Positions 16,430 to 25,029 are shown, counted from the first letter of the stretch. The stretch: 55,663 nucleotides of DNA from Paenibacillus typhae (GCF_900099765.1 NZ_FNDX01000039.1:1-55663), one strand, 5' to 3'. The notes: generated from the letters alone by a model not told the origin. Numbers and translations are program-made.

Positions 16430-16584
16430 AGCAAGTTGGTAGCCGGACACATACAGGTGAGCACAACCCGCCAACAGGGTTAGTTGGACCTCCAATGTAG
16501 AAGCTGGGCCATCTATAAACCTTACTAATTAGCCCAATAATGTTACAAGAGTGCGCGTAGCATGTAACCAGGCTGAATTTTTTT
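16430..16584 (+). ncRNA. Candidate structured RNA with alternative pairings
   Basis: The sequence lies past the DIP1984 stop. The 3' end is a terminator-like hairpin (AGCC 16531-16534 with GGCT 16571-16574; GTTACA 16542-16547 with TGTAAC 16563-16568) followed by seven T residues. TGGGC at 16505-16509 can pair instead with GCCCA at 16532-16536, which would break the terminator stem. No ORF is downstream on this strand, so it could be a 3' UTR or a small RNA rather than a riboswitch. It matches no RNA family I know. Confidence 0.3.
16531..16584 (+). terminator. Terminator-like hairpin after the DIP1984 gene
   Basis: Two stacked stems (AGCC/GGCT outside, GTTACA/TGTAAC inside) followed by GAATTTTTTT. 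It lies 110 bases past the DIP1984 stop codon. Confidence 0.6.
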
Positions 16585-16664
16585 AAATGTTAACTACCAT
16601 GTGCTGATGTATGCTTCCGGTGAGGGCGGGTTCGGGGACTTGTCAGGTTTAATTGGCGTAAAAA

Positions 16665-16704
16665 TAGCGGCAGCCGGAAGTGTTACCTCCGGCTGCCGCT
16701 TTTG
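16665..16704 (+). terminator. Strong GC-rich hairpin
   Basis: AGCGGCAGCCGGA pairs with TCCGGCTGCCGCT around a short loop and is followed by TTTTG on the plus strand and by ATTTTTACG on the minus strand, so it may work in both directions. It lies between the DIP1984 gene and the second four-copy element. Confidence 0.75.
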
Positions 16705-16731
16705 TGTTAGGGTGAGCGTCACTGTCCAGCA

Positions 16732-16921
16732 TTTAGTTGGATTTTCGCTACTTAGATTCTTCATTTCCGCTCACTTCTAATGTTTAGGTGGAAAATCGCT
16801 ACTTATTTTCGGCTATATTCCTCATTTGGGGCGAACACAGTAAAATTAAGTGACGTTATTCCAACTAGATTCCTCCTCCCGGCATTTTGCCCGGAAATAG
16901 ATGACGAATTTCCACTTAGTT
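16732..16921. repeat. Four-copy composite palindromic element, copy B
   Basis: Motifs at 16732-16755 and 16783-16806 (forward) and 16845-16868 and 16897-16921 (reverse), with start spacings of 51, 62 and 52 bp. They match copy A at 386-573 in motif, order and spacing. The stretches between motifs are only loosely similar, for example ATTCCTCATTTGGGG against ATTCGCCTAAAACCGGG. No gene is seen in it. 16922-17012 holds nothing I recognise. Confidence 0.7.
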
Positions 16922-17012
16922 CCTCTCGCCACACTGTTCAGCACCTTCTGATTGATCAAGCAACCAGCTTAGCAAGGTAACTCGCGTACTCTACACTTCA
17001 ACCGAAATACGG

Positions 17013-19103
17013 CTATTCCGCAGCCTTATCCGTTGCTGTAACCGTCTGAGCCGCAGCGTCCCACTTCACATCCATATTCAGGCCCTCGGTGATAAACCGC
17101 ACCGGCACCATCGTCCGGTTATTAATGATCTGCGCCGGGACGTCCAGCGTAACGGCTGATCCATTTACATAAGCGGTTGTGCTGCCGATGGTCATCGTGA
17201 TGGTAGTGCTGCCTTTAACGGCAGTGATCATCTTCGTTGTCTGATTCCAGGTCACGTCAGCGCCCAGTGCACTAAAGATCGCATTGACCGGCACCAGCAC
17301 CCGGCCGCCCTTATTCAGCGGAAGCTGATCCTGGAAGCTTACGGCGGTCCCGTTAAGTGTTACTGTAATCGGCTTACTGCCGGATGAACCTGCGGCCGAT
17401 CCGGCTGTCCCCGCCGTTCCAGCCGCTGCCGTACTGCCCTTCGTTGGAACCACCTCCGGCAGCGGTGTAACCTCAAGCCCCAGCTGGGCCTGCAGATTGG
17501 CCAGCCGGTTCAGGGCAAAGGTCATCAGCGAGCCCGCGGCCATCGTACCCATGCCCTGTCCGCCGCCTGCGCCGCCCATGCCCTGATTGCCTCCGGCTGC
17601 CGGTGCGGCAGCGGTCGTTCCCGCCGCAGCCGCCGGACTGCCTGACACCGCCGTGCCTGCAGCCGCCGTTCCGCCAGCTGCGCCGGCTTGTCCGGCCGCA
17701 GCAGCATCAGGCCGCGCCGGCGGTGTGCCCTCCGTGCCGGATGGAGGCGTCATATTGACTCCGCCGCCGATCATGCCGCCGCTGCCCCCGGTATCGGCTG
17801 TATAAGCTACATTGTTTTCAAACTGATCCATCGTGTAGAACTTGGTCGGATCAGCCTGAACGTAGGGTCTGATCAGCGAGGCAAGCCCGGTAATCCGGTC
17901 CCGAATCCCCTCCAGGTAGGTCACCAGCTCGGAGACATAACCTAAATATCTGGTTTTATATTCCGGTACTTCGAGCAGGTTGGCAATCAGCGGCACCTGA
18001 TCCACATCAATGCCGAGTGTCGGCGTATCAATGGAAGCGGTCACGGCATTGGTTGCCGATCCTATTGCAGCAGTGTCAGTTGAGCCGGTTGCTGCAGTTC
18101 CTGCTGATGTACCGGCAGCAGCCGTTCCAGCCATATCCTGTCCCCTTCCTCCGCCGCCACCGGAATACCCGTTGAAGCTCATATTCATATCCCACGGAAT
18201 GACGGTATATTTACCATTTGCATCCCCGTACAGCAGATAGTTATGGCCTTTATCGCCGTTATAGCTGTCATAGTTGCCCAGCACGGCATTAGCGGCAATA
18301 TATTTCAGTGCGGAATCCACGTCCAGCACACTCTCAATATCGCCTTTTTCCCCATCAGGCATGGCGTTCAGCACGCTGATGAAATTTTTGAGCGATGCCT
18401 TGTCATCCTCGGTACCGGTGTCATACGTCAGTGTTTCATAATCGCTGCCTTCTTCATACTTCAGATAGCTGTTCTCTTCCGTATCATACAGAACTCCGCT
18501 GTCCGCATCTGCACCGAAATTACGCTCCAGATAGCTGTCGTCCACAGACTCAACGCCGATATAGAAGCCGTACAGCTCTCCGTTAATATAGAGATTTGTG
18601 AACACCGTCAGCGGCACATCCTCGCCGATTGCCCGCAGTGCCTCATAATGCAAATACTCCCGCAGGAACGAAGGGTCCGAATAGCTGTTGTTCAGCACCA
18701 TTTTATCAAGGCCCATCAGTGTCTGCTGCTTGTCATACTTATCGAACTTCAGCCGGAAGCTGTAGCGGTCGGAATCCGTCATCGCCGCTACAGATTTCAA
18801 GGTCAGATTCCCCTTGGTTGAAAAGCCCACATTCTCCAGCACCGTCCCGTCCACATCTACGGTCACGCTCTTATATTCCTTTTCCAGGGGATTGGCCAGA
18901 ATGCTCTCCCAGTCCTCATCGTCGATCGTCACTTTTACATTGATCACTTTATCCGGTGTGAACAGGGATTCGTAGGCCTGGCTTACCCCTGCTTCAGCGG
19001 CAAAAGCCTTGGATGTGCTGCCAGCAGCTCCACCTGCCGATGCCACCACCGCGAGCGATAATGTCGTCAGCATCATTTTTTTTAACATATTCCTCATACG
19101 CAA
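17013..19103 (-). CDS. Secreted CotH-kinase-family protein with stalk domain
   Basis: A 696-residue exported protein: signal peptide (about 1-35, ending SKAFAAEA), CotH kinase-like domain (about 45-400, with YINGELYGFYIGVESVDDSY and the acidic motif VIPWDMNMSF), a long Ala/Gly/Thr-rich low-complexity stretch (about 455-575), then a copper-amine-oxidase-N-like stalk domain (about 580-690; RVLVPVNAIFSALGADV, NNRTMVPVRFITEG). CotH enzymes phosphorylate spore-coat proteins in Bacillus; this exported version more likely acts at the cell surface. The TTG start at 19103 is 10 bases after GGAGG; ATG 19097 is the alternative. CotH plus stalk domain is a combination I associate with Paenibacillus surface proteins. 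Confidence 0.85.
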   Translation of the reverse strand: MRMRNMLKKMMLTTLSLAVVASAGGAAGSTSKAFAAEAGVSQAYESLFTPDKVINVKVTIDDEDWESILANPLEKEYKSVTVDVDGTVLENVGFSTKGNLTLKSVAAMTDSDRYSFRLKFDKYDKQQTLMGLDKMVLNNSYSDPSFLREYLHYEALRAIGEDVPLTVFTNLYINGELYGFYIGVESVDDSYLERNFGADADSGVLYDTEENSYLKYEEGSDYETLTYDTGTEDDKASLKNFISVLNAMPDGEKGDIESVLDVDSALKYIAANAVLGNYDSYNGDKGHNYLLYGDANGKYTVIPWDMNMSFNGYSGGGGGRGQDMAGTAAAGTSAGTAATGSTDTAAIGSATNAVTASIDTPTLGIDVDQVPLIANLLEVPEYKTRYLGYVSELVTYLEGIRDRITGLASLIRPYVQADPTKFYTMDQFENNVAYTADTGGSGGMIGGGVNMTPPSGTEGTPPARPDAAAAGQAGAAGGTAAAGTAVSGSPAAAAGTTAAAPAAGGNQGMGGAGGGQGMGTMAAGSLMTFALNRLANLQAQLGLEVTPLPEVVPTKGSTAAAGTAGTAGSAAGSSGSKPITVTLNGTAVSFQDQLPLNKGGRVLVPVNAIFSALGADVTWNQTTKMITAVKGSTTITMTIGSTTAYVNGSAVTLDVPAQIINNRTMVPVRFITEGLNMDVKWDAAAQTVTATDKAAE

Positions 19104-19194
19104 AATGTGTACTCCTCCTCTTATGCAGATTCATATTTTGTTAAGCCTGTGTAAAAGCTTAAAAGATGAACCTGAAAAAAGGCTGAAGCCCTGG

Positions 19195-19686
19195 TTATTC
19201 CTTGCCCTGCAGCGTTTCCCGCAGACCGCGTCCAATCAGATTGGCCGACACCGGCTTATGCCCCAGCTCCCGCGCCCACACCGATAACTGTCCGATATGG
19301 TGGATCTCGTGAGCAATGATATGACGCATAATCTCACCCCAGGCATCGATAGCCTTCTCTCCTTCGTAACGCTTATCCACAAAGATATTGCGCTCCAGCC
19401 CCTCATGCCAGCCCAGCACAAACGCTTCTACCTCCGGCCGGAAGCGGGCATCCAGCTCTTTTACCTTATCCAAGGTGCTGTATTCCGCAAAATCCTCCTC
19501 AAAATCAGGCTTGCCCTGCATCGCCATGATCCAGCTCCACTCCACATCTGCAATGTGGAACAGCGTCTTCAGAATCCCGCCAACCCCGCCGGTCCTCGGC
19601 CGCAGCAGCTCCTCCTCACTCAGCGTCTCACACCATTTATACCACTCTTCACGGACCTTCCAGTTGTAAACGAACAAAGTCTGCAT
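19195..19686 (-). CDS. DinB-superfamily protein
   Basis: A 163-residue four-helix-bundle protein. Metal-ligand histidines typical of DinB/YfiT proteins are present in LFHIADVEWSW and HIIAHEIHHIGQL. Members are thiol-dependent transferases or hydrolases, many using bacillithiol; the substrate is not deducible. ATG 19686 follows GGAGGG at 3-4 bases; an upstream in-frame start at 19728 adds unrelated residues. It is one of three DinB-type genes here, with the intact one at 28834 and the broken one at 49848. Confidence 0.85.
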   Translation of the reverse strand: MQTLFVYNWKVREEWYKWCETLSEEELLRPRTGGVGGILKTLFHIADVEWSWIMAMQGKPDFEEDFAEYSTLDKVKELDARFRPEVEAFVLGWHEGLERNIFVDKRYEGEKAIDAWGEIMRHIIAHEIHHIGQLSVWARELGHKPVSANLIGRGLRETLQGKE

Positions 19687-20069
19687 ATAATCCCTCCGGA
19701 ATTTTAAATTTAAATAAGATCTTTGCATTTAGTGTATCACAGCGGGTATTCGTGTCCGAGGGAATAAATGAGTATAAAAAGCAGAAGCTCTCACCATCCC
19801 CAGACAACGCAAAAATACCGGCAACCAAGGTCACCGGTACGTAAATTTTATCTTATGTAATATACAAAAAAACATCTAGTTTTCCTGCGTTAACTATAAA
19901 ATTAATATAGCATGGAAATGTCAACATAGCAAGCATTTTTATGGAATACGGAGAAAATAAAACCTTTATCCCCCCACTCCCGGCACTTAAGGAAGTACAG
20001 AGTGTAAAGCGCCGCTGTCTCGTTCATCCATATAATGGTATGATGTTTTGCGCGAAGGAGGCGAACAGG
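19687..20069. other. AT-rich intergenic region before the ABC transporter operon
   Basis: About 380 bp between the divergent DinB gene and the ABC operon. It contains a small inverted repeat, TACCGG at 19812-19817 with CCGGTA at 19833-19838. Codons readable upstream of the ATPase start (from 19941) have no ribosome binding site and no family similarity, so I leave them out. Promoters for both directions must lie here, but I could not pick a convincing one. Confidence 0.4.
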
Positions 20070-20885
20070 ATGCAAATCAAACTCAGGGAGATCAAAAAAA
20101 GCTTTAAAGTGTACAAACGCCCGGAAGGCAAATGGGGGCTGTTGAAGGGAGCTTTTATGCGGAATGTGACGGAGGTGGAGGCGCTTGGCGGGATTGGCTT
20201 TGATATAGCTGAAGGTGAGCTTGTGGGATACATCGGCCCTAACGGGGCAGGCAAATCCACTTCCGTCAAGGTGATGAGCGGCATTCTGACACCGGACAGT
20301 GGCGAGTGCACCATTCTCGGCAAAATCCCCTGGAAAAACCGTGTGGAGCATGTGTCGAAGATTGGTGTCGTGTTCGGTCAGCGGTCACAGCTATGGTGGG
20401 ATGTGCCGGTGGCCGATTCTTTTGACGTACTGAAGGATATTTATGCAATCCCGCCCGGAGATTACAAAATCAGGCTGGCCGAGCTAACGGCAACTCTCGG
20501 TGTGGAAGCGCTATTACGAATCCCGGTCCGCCAGCTCTCGCTGGGACAGCGGATGCGCTGTGAGCTGGTGGCAGCGCTGCTGCACCGGCCGAAGATTCTG
20601 TTTCTGGATGAGCCGACGATCGGTCTGGATGCGGTATCGAAGCTGGCATTGCGCAATTTTTTAAAGGAAGAAAACCGCAAGCAGGGAGTTACCATGCTGC
20701 TGACTACCCATGATATGGACGATATTGAGGCGCTATGTGAGCGGGTGATGGTGATTGGGCACGGCAAACTGCTCTATGACGGCAAGCTGGCCGGACTGCA
20801 GGAGAAATATGCACCGGAGGTTGTGATGAAGGTCAATACCGATGCGATGATCGCCGCTATGTACAACGATCTGGCACTGACATAA
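20070..20885 (+). CDS. ABC-2-type transporter ATPase (short C-terminus)
   Basis: A 271-residue ATP-binding subunit of the COG4586 type. Walker A is GPNGAGKS, the signature is LSLGQRMR, Walker B is ILFLDEPTIGLD, and the H-loop is LLTTHDMDD; VFGQRSQLWWDVP is characteristic of this subfamily. It should power the two permeases that follow (COG4587 and COG3694 types); the substrate is unknown. ATG 20070 follows GAAGGAGG at 8 bases. Family members I know run to about 320-330 residues; this one stops about 50 residues early, just after KYAPEVVMKVN, with no room for the missing part before the next gene. All catalytic motifs are intact. Confidence 0.88.
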   Translation: MQIKLREIKKSFKVYKRPEGKWGLLKGAFMRNVTEVEALGGIGFDIAEGELVGYIGPNGAGKSTSVKVMSGILTPDSGECTILGKIPWKNRVEHVSKIGVVFGQRSQLWWDVPVADSFDVLKDIYAIPPGDYKIRLAELTATLGVEALLRIPVRQLSLGQRMRCELVAALLHRPKILFLDEPTIGLDAVSKLALRNFLKEENRKQGVTMLLTTHDMDDIEALCERVMVIGHGKLLYDGKLAGLQEKYAPEVVMKVNTDAMIAAMYNDLALT

Positions 20886-20946
20886 CCGGGAGCGCAGCCT
20901 GATAGAGTGACGGCATTTATATTATTTCAGGAGGTGTGTAATTGCA

Positions 20947-21777
20947 ATGGATTTTAAAAATACCTGCCGGGCTTCACTCTCCCTCTTCCGCATCCGGATG
21001 GCTGAAGGCCTGCAGTACCGGGTGTCGGCCATTTCGGGAACGGTGGTCGGCGTGTTCTGGGCGCTGCTGGAATGTGTGCTGTTCACTGTTTTTTATACAT
21101 ATAGCGAGCACGGCTCGTGGAACAACAACGGCATGAGCCTGCCGCAGACGATTTCTTATGTGTGGATCGCGCAAGGGCTGTTTGTGCTGCAGACGATGAG
21201 TATTGACGGTGAAATTATGGGCAAAATCAACAACGGTGACGTCGGGATCGAGCTGTGCCGGCCGATGAATCTGTACACCCACTGGTTCGTCAAAAGCTCA
21301 GCCGGCAAGCTAGGCACCTCCTGGATCCGCAGTGTCGCTACCGTCCTGGTTGGCCTCCTGATGCCCGCCGCTTATGCGCTGGGCGCTCCTGCGTCTTTTG
21401 CGGGGCTGCTCTGCTTTCTGCTCTCGGTCATTATGGCCTTTGTCCTCTGCTCGTCATTCGCCATGCTTGTGACAACGGTCCGGCTGAATGTTACCTGGGG
21501 TGACGGGCCCAGCCATATGCTTCTGCTGCTGAGCGGAATTCTGTCCGGCACCTACCTGCCGCTGCGGCTATGGCCAGACTTCATGCAGACCTTTCTATAC
21601 CTTCAGCCGTTCGGCGGCTTCGCCGACATTCCGGCCCAGCTCTACATCGGCAGTATGCCTCCGTCAGCAGCTCTGCCTGCAATTGGACTGCAGTGTATCT
21701 GGAGTACTCTCTTTATCGCGGCCGGCCGGCTGATCATGAACCGTAAGCTGAAAAATATTATCGTCCAAGGAGGTTGA
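20947..21777 (+). CDS. ABC-2-type permease subunit (COG4587-like)
   Basis: A 276-residue membrane protein with about six hydrophobic helices. The first cytoplasmic segment (CRASLSLFRIRMAEGLQYR) and ISYVWIAQGLFVL are typical of the first permease in this ABC family. It pairs with the ATPase 61 bp upstream and the second permease 9 bp downstream. Start at ATG 20947, with AGGAGG about 11 bases before it. Exports an unknown substrate; the family is often linked to daunorubicin-type or antibiotic-resistance exporters by weak similarity only. Confidence 0.87.
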   Translation: MDFKNTCRASLSLFRIRMAEGLQYRVSAISGTVVGVFWALLECVLFTVFYTYSEHGSWNNNGMSLPQTISYVWIAQGLFVLQTMSIDGEIMGKINNGDVGIELCRPMNLYTHWFVKSSAGKLGTSWIRSVATVLVGLLMPAAYALGAPASFAGLLCFLLSVIMAFVLCSSFAMLVTTVRLNVTWGDGPSHMLLLLSGILSGTYLPLRLWPDFMQTFLYLQPFGGFADIPAQLYIGSMPPSAALPAIGLQCIWSTLFIAAGRLIMNRKLKNIIVQGG

Positions 21778-21786
21778 GCACACAGC

Positions 21787-22578
21787 ATGATTGCCGAGAG
21801 TAAAATCTATTTCAAGTATTTGCGGATGCATCTGCTGTCCGGAATGGAGTATAAAGGCTGGTGGCTGATGCTGATCCAGGTGCTGATTGTCGTGGTCTCC
21901 GACCCGATCGCAACCGTCCTGCTGTTCACACGCTTCGGCAATATCGGAGAATGGAGCGTCGCCCATATCATTCTGGTTTACTCGCTGGCAGTGGCCTCGT
22001 TTGGTCTGGCGGAGAGCTTTTGCCGGGGCTTTGACTATTTCCCGTGGCATTTGCTGCGTTCCGGTGACTTTGACCGGCTGCTGCTGCGGCCGCGCTCCCT
22101 GTTCGTTCAGGTTGCCGCCTCCAGGTTCCACTTGCACCGGCTCGTCCGTCCAATCACAGGAATCTGCGCCGCAGGCTGGGCCTTGAGTGAACTTGGAGTA
22201 CAGCTGACTCCCGGCAAAATCGGAATTCTCTTTATGGCGCTCGCGGGCGGCTGCATCATGTATTGCGGGGTGTTCGTGCTGACCTCGGGGCTTGCTTTTT
22301 TCACGATCAAAGGGCTTGACTGGATTTACCTGCTGACCAATGCCAGCTACCAGGTTACCCGCTGTCCGGAGCCGTATATGCCGCGGGTGCTGAAAAATGT
22401 CTTCAGCTTTATGCTGCCGATGCTGTTCATCAGCTTCTATCCGGCTGCCACCGTATGCGGCTGGGATTATCCCGCATGGCTGGGCTATCTTTCACTTCCC
22501 GCCGGGGCTGCTTTTCTCGGGCTCTCGCTGCTGGTCTGGCGTATCGGCGTAAGGCATTACAAAAGCACAGGAAGCTGA
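21787..22578 (+). CDS. ABC-2-type permease subunit (COG3694-like)
   Basis: A 263-residue partner permease with about six transmembrane helices; KGWWLMLIQ near the N-terminus, SFGLAESFCRGFDYFPWHLL in the middle, and RCPEPYMPR before the last helices are family hallmarks. AAGGAGG overlaps the end of the preceding gene, 12 bases before ATG 21787, so translation is probably coupled. The last gene of the operon; its stop codon lies inside the left arm of the terminator. Confidence 0.87.
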   Translation: MIAESKIYFKYLRMHLLSGMEYKGWWLMLIQVLIVVVSDPIATVLLFTRFGNIGEWSVAHIILVYSLAVASFGLAESFCRGFDYFPWHLLRSGDFDRLLLRPRSLFVQVAASRFHLHRLVRPITGICAAGWALSELGVQLTPGKIGILFMALAGGCIMYCGVFVLTSGLAFFTIKGLDWIYLLTNASYQVTRCPEPYMPRVLKNVFSFMLPMLFISFYPAATVCGWDYPAWLGYLSLPAGAAFLGLSLLVWRIGVRHYKSTGS

Positions 22579-22613
22579 CCCCCGTGATGGTGATCAGCTT
22601 CACTGTTTTATTA
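22571..22613 (+). terminator. Terminator of the ABC transporter operon
   Basis: GAAGCTGA at 22571-22578 pairs with TCAGCTTC at 22594-22601 and is followed by ACTGTTTTATT. The left arm includes the stop codon of the last permease gene. Confidence 0.75.
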
Positions 22614-22649
22614 CAATTATGAGAGGGCAGTATCACTTCGCTTGCCGGC

Positions 22650-23093
22650 TCAGTGCGAGCTCAGATGCTTGCGGTACCCCTCCACCTTCTCGTCCCGGTA
22701 GCCCATCTTCTCATAGAAGACATGGGCTTCCTTGCGTTTCTCTCCTGAAACGAGAATGATGTAATAGCAATCGCGCTCGTGGGCGATCTTTTCAATGGCA
22801 TCCATCAGCTGCTTGCCCAGACCCTGACGGCGGGCGCGGCTTGAGACAACGACATTTTCGATAACCATGAACGGACGGCAGTCCCCCACCAGATCCTGGC
22901 AGACAATCCCCATCATCGAACCCAGCAGCTCCCCGTCCACATAAGCGCCTAACAGGATATATCTGCTGTCCGCCTTAATGGTCGCGAAAGCCTCTGCAAG
23001 CTTACCGGGATCGGTCAGCGAACCCGTCAGCTCCCGGTACAGCTCATTTAATTCCGCGAGTGAATCCGCCTCAATTTCTTTGATCGTTACCAT
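22650..23093 (-). CDS. GNAT-family N-acetyltransferase
   Basis: A 147-residue GCN5-related acetyltransferase. Motif A, the acetyl-CoA pyrophosphate loop, is SSRARRQGLGKQLM (R/Q-x-x-G-x-G/A), preceded by the beta-strand IENVVV and followed by YYIILVSGEKRKEAHVFYEK, which closes the fold. The acceptor (amine on a small molecule or protein) cannot be told. ATG 23093 is 12 bases after AAGGAG; a TTG at 23105 is too close to that site. Converges on the ABC operon. Confidence 0.88.
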   Translation of the reverse strand: MVTIKEIEADSLAELNELYRELTGSLTDPGKLAEAFATIKADSRYILLGAYVDGELLGSMMGIVCQDLVGDCRPFMVIENVVVSSRARRQGLGKQLMDAIEKIAHERDCYYIILVSGEKRKEAHVFYEKMGYRDEKVEGYRKHLSSH

Positions 23094-23187
23094 AGGTATG
23101 TACAACTCTCCTTACGAAGACAAATGTTTATTTCTCATATACATAAAGCTGTCCATTTTGCGGGTGGTTCATTCGTTTGACCGATCC

Positions 23188-23652
23188 TCACTCCGCCTCA
23201 TCCCCGTCCAGCTGCAGTTCAAACTGCTCCTGATGTCCGTCCCACTCTACATTCACCTTGATGGGCGCCTGTCCGCGATTCAGCGAGCTGTCACTTGAGC
23301 CGTACATGTGCAAAGACTCAACTCTTACCGGGCCCTCCATCGACTGGCTTGAGCCGTGGCCGAGCGCCTCGAAGCCATATGTAAACTGCTTAATCTCTTT
23401 AAGATCTTTGGCTTCTCCTTTATAGGCCAGTTGAAAGTTATAGTCCCCTGAAGGCTGGTAATACGTTGCTTTTCCTTCTGAAATAACCGGCTTCTCTGTA
23501 ACCGTCTCACTGTAGATGGCCGACCAGTGCTCACCCTCACCGGAAAAAGTGTACGTATGATGAAGTGTCCCGCTGTTGCAGCCTGTCAGGAGCATCAGCA
23601 CCATGATAAACCCCTTCAGTAAAAAGATACGCACCCAAGCATTCCTTCTCAT
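23188..23652 (-). CDS. Small lipoprotein of unknown function
   Basis: A 154-residue protein with a signal sequence and lipobox LLTGC (cysteine at 25), so it is membrane-anchored outside the cell. The mature part (SGEGEHWSAIYSETV, NFQLAYKGEAKDLK, VNVEWDGHQEQFEL) looks like a small beta-sandwich as found in other Bacillales lipoproteins. It overlaps the upstream kinase-like gene by 4 bases (ATGA), which indicates translational coupling. The functional link between the two is not obvious. Confidence 0.75.
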   Translation of the reverse strand: MRRNAWVRIFLLKGFIMVLMLLTGCNSGTLHHTYTFSGEGEHWSAIYSETVTEKPVISEGKATYYQPSGDYNFQLAYKGEAKDLKEIKQFTYGFEALGHGSSQSMEGPVRVESLHMYGSSDSSLNRGQAPIKVNVEWDGHQEQFELQLDGDEAE

Positions 23653-24203
23653 AGGCTCAGCCCTCTTTTTCCGCAGGATAAGTAGCTTAGAACAGCTTCA
23701 ACACGCTCCTCAACTGACATGTCCCCCTCCAGCCGTAAAACAGGACAGTCCAGCTCCCGCATCCATGCTTCATGCAGACTAAGGCTCCGCACCTCCGGAC
23801 CTGCGGTGTCGTAGAGGCTCGCCCACTCCAGAAAGGCCTGCACTTCCCCGTACCTGCTCCCGCCAGGCAGACTCTCCGCCCCGTAACGATTATATTCTCT
23901 CACTTTTAGCCGTTCCAGCCTGATTGACGGGGGAATCCGCAGAAAGATAACCAGGTCAAAATAGGACCGCAGGCTATCCCCCCAGCCGCACACTGCGCCG
24001 GATAAAATCCAGGGCTCCCGCTGCTCCAGGTCATGCCTGATTCGGCCGAGACGCTCCGTCAGTTCACGCTGCTTCGTGAATTTCTGCTCCCAGAAGTAAT
24101 CGTCACTATCCAGATGAACATGCGGAAGCCGGCCGGCAAGCGCCTGCCCGAGTGTGCTGGTTCCGGCTCCTGAGGCCCCCATGATATGAATTCTGCGTTT
24201 CAT
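23649..24203 (-). CDS. P-loop kinase-like protein (adenylate/shikimate kinase type)
   Basis: A 184-residue cytoplasmic protein with Walker A GASGAGTSTLG at residue 8 and the fold of small nucleotide or metabolite kinases: HLDSDDYFWEQKF (substrate-binding region), WILSGAVCGWG (Walker-B-like strand), RLERLKVREYNRYG (lid). Many bacterial genomes carry such 'AAA family ATPase' genes of unknown substrate. ATG 24203 follows CAGGAGG at 5 bases; the longer start at 24275 has no site. Coupled to the lipoprotein gene at its 3' end. Confidence 0.75.
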   Translation of the reverse strand: MKRRIHIMGASGAGTSTLGQALAGRLPHVHLDSDDYFWEQKFTKQRELTERLGRIRHDLEQREPWILSGAVCGWGDSLRSYFDLVIFLRIPPSIRLERLKVREYNRYGAESLPGGSRYGEVQAFLEWASLYDTAGPEVRSLSLHEAWMRELDCPVLRLEGDMSVEERVEAVLSYLSCGKRGLSL

Positions 24204-24335
24204 CTGCACCTCCTGAATACCTCTCAACCGAGGATATAGCTGCAGCCAGTACTCTAATCTGACGGCCAATGGCAATACCTATCCATAATTTAACATACTA
24301 CAGGTGAGCAAATTCTGCAAAAATGTAACCATTAG

Positions 24336-24932
24336 CTACACGCTCAGCAGCTTCATAATTGCAGTGTGGCAGGATTCCTTAAAAGAGGTATGCAGCTCAT
24401 CCTGATCAGCCATCAGCCACTGGATCAGGCAGCCGTCGATAACCGCCCGGATGAGCGGGGCTGCCCTGCCCGGCGTCAGTTCTTTATTGAAAATTCCCTC
24501 CTGCTGCCCCAGCAGCAGCACCTCTGTACTGATACCCGCACAGCTGTCATAGAACCGCTGGTTAATTTCCCGGTAAACCGGACTGCGGCTTGCCCTGGAC
24601 AGGAAATCGAGATACACCCTGTAAAAAGACCGGTTCTGCACCGGACCGGCAAACGCAGAATCAATATAGGCGTTAAGCTTGCCTTCCGCCGTATGCTGCT
24701 CCGCTACCGCCGCCCGCTCCCTGGAGGAAATTTTGCCGGTCAGCCATTCCAGCAGCTCCACCAGCACGGCTTCCTTGCTCGCAAAATAATAATGGACTAC
24801 CCCCTTGCTAACCTCGGCGTAATCCGCAATCGTCTGCAGGGTAACCGCATCATAACCGTGCTCTGACAGGGCGCGGAATGCGGCTGAAAGAATCTGTTTG
24901 CGTTTTTCTTCTGATTTCTTGTACTTTACCAT
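24336..24932 (-). CDS. TetR-family repressor
   Basis: A 198-residue regulator. The N-terminal helix-turn-helix is at residues 10-55 (ILSAAFRALSEHGYDAVTLQ, then TIADYAEVSKGVVHYYFASK); the C-terminal helical domain binds an unknown ligand and dimerises. It is divergent from the yhfP-type oxidoreductase across 135 bp, and a TGAC-CA-GTCA palindrome overlaps the -35 region between them. I infer that it represses itself and the oxidoreductase. ATG 24932 follows GCGGAGGGCGT. Confidence 0.9.
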   Translation of the reverse strand: MVKYKKSEEKRKQILSAAFRALSEHGYDAVTLQTIADYAEVSKGVVHYYFASKEAVLVELLEWLTGKISSRERAAVAEQHTAEGKLNAYIDSAFAGPVQNRSFYRVYLDFLSRASRSPVYREINQRFYDSCAGISTEVLLLGQQEGIFNKELTPGRAAPLIRAVIDGCLIQWLMADQDELHTSFKESCHTAIMKLLSV

Positions 24933-25000
24933 ACGCCCTCCGCTTTTTAGCGTGATTGTCCGCTACATCTTATGTGTATTATATCATAGCAACAAAAAAG

Positions 25001-25029
25001 TTGACCAGTCAGAATAAATATTGTATAAC
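25001..25029 (+). promoter_or_regulatory. Promoter of yhfP-like gene with overlapping TetR-type operator
   Basis: TTGACC at 25001-25006 and TATAAC at 25024-25029 with an exact 17-base spacer, about 38 bases before the start codon. The inverted repeat TGACCAGTCA (25002-25011) covers the -35 box. On the opposite strand the same palindrome lies just upstream of a TATAAT at about 24980-24985 that would serve the TetR gene, so one site could control both directions. Confidence 0.75.
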
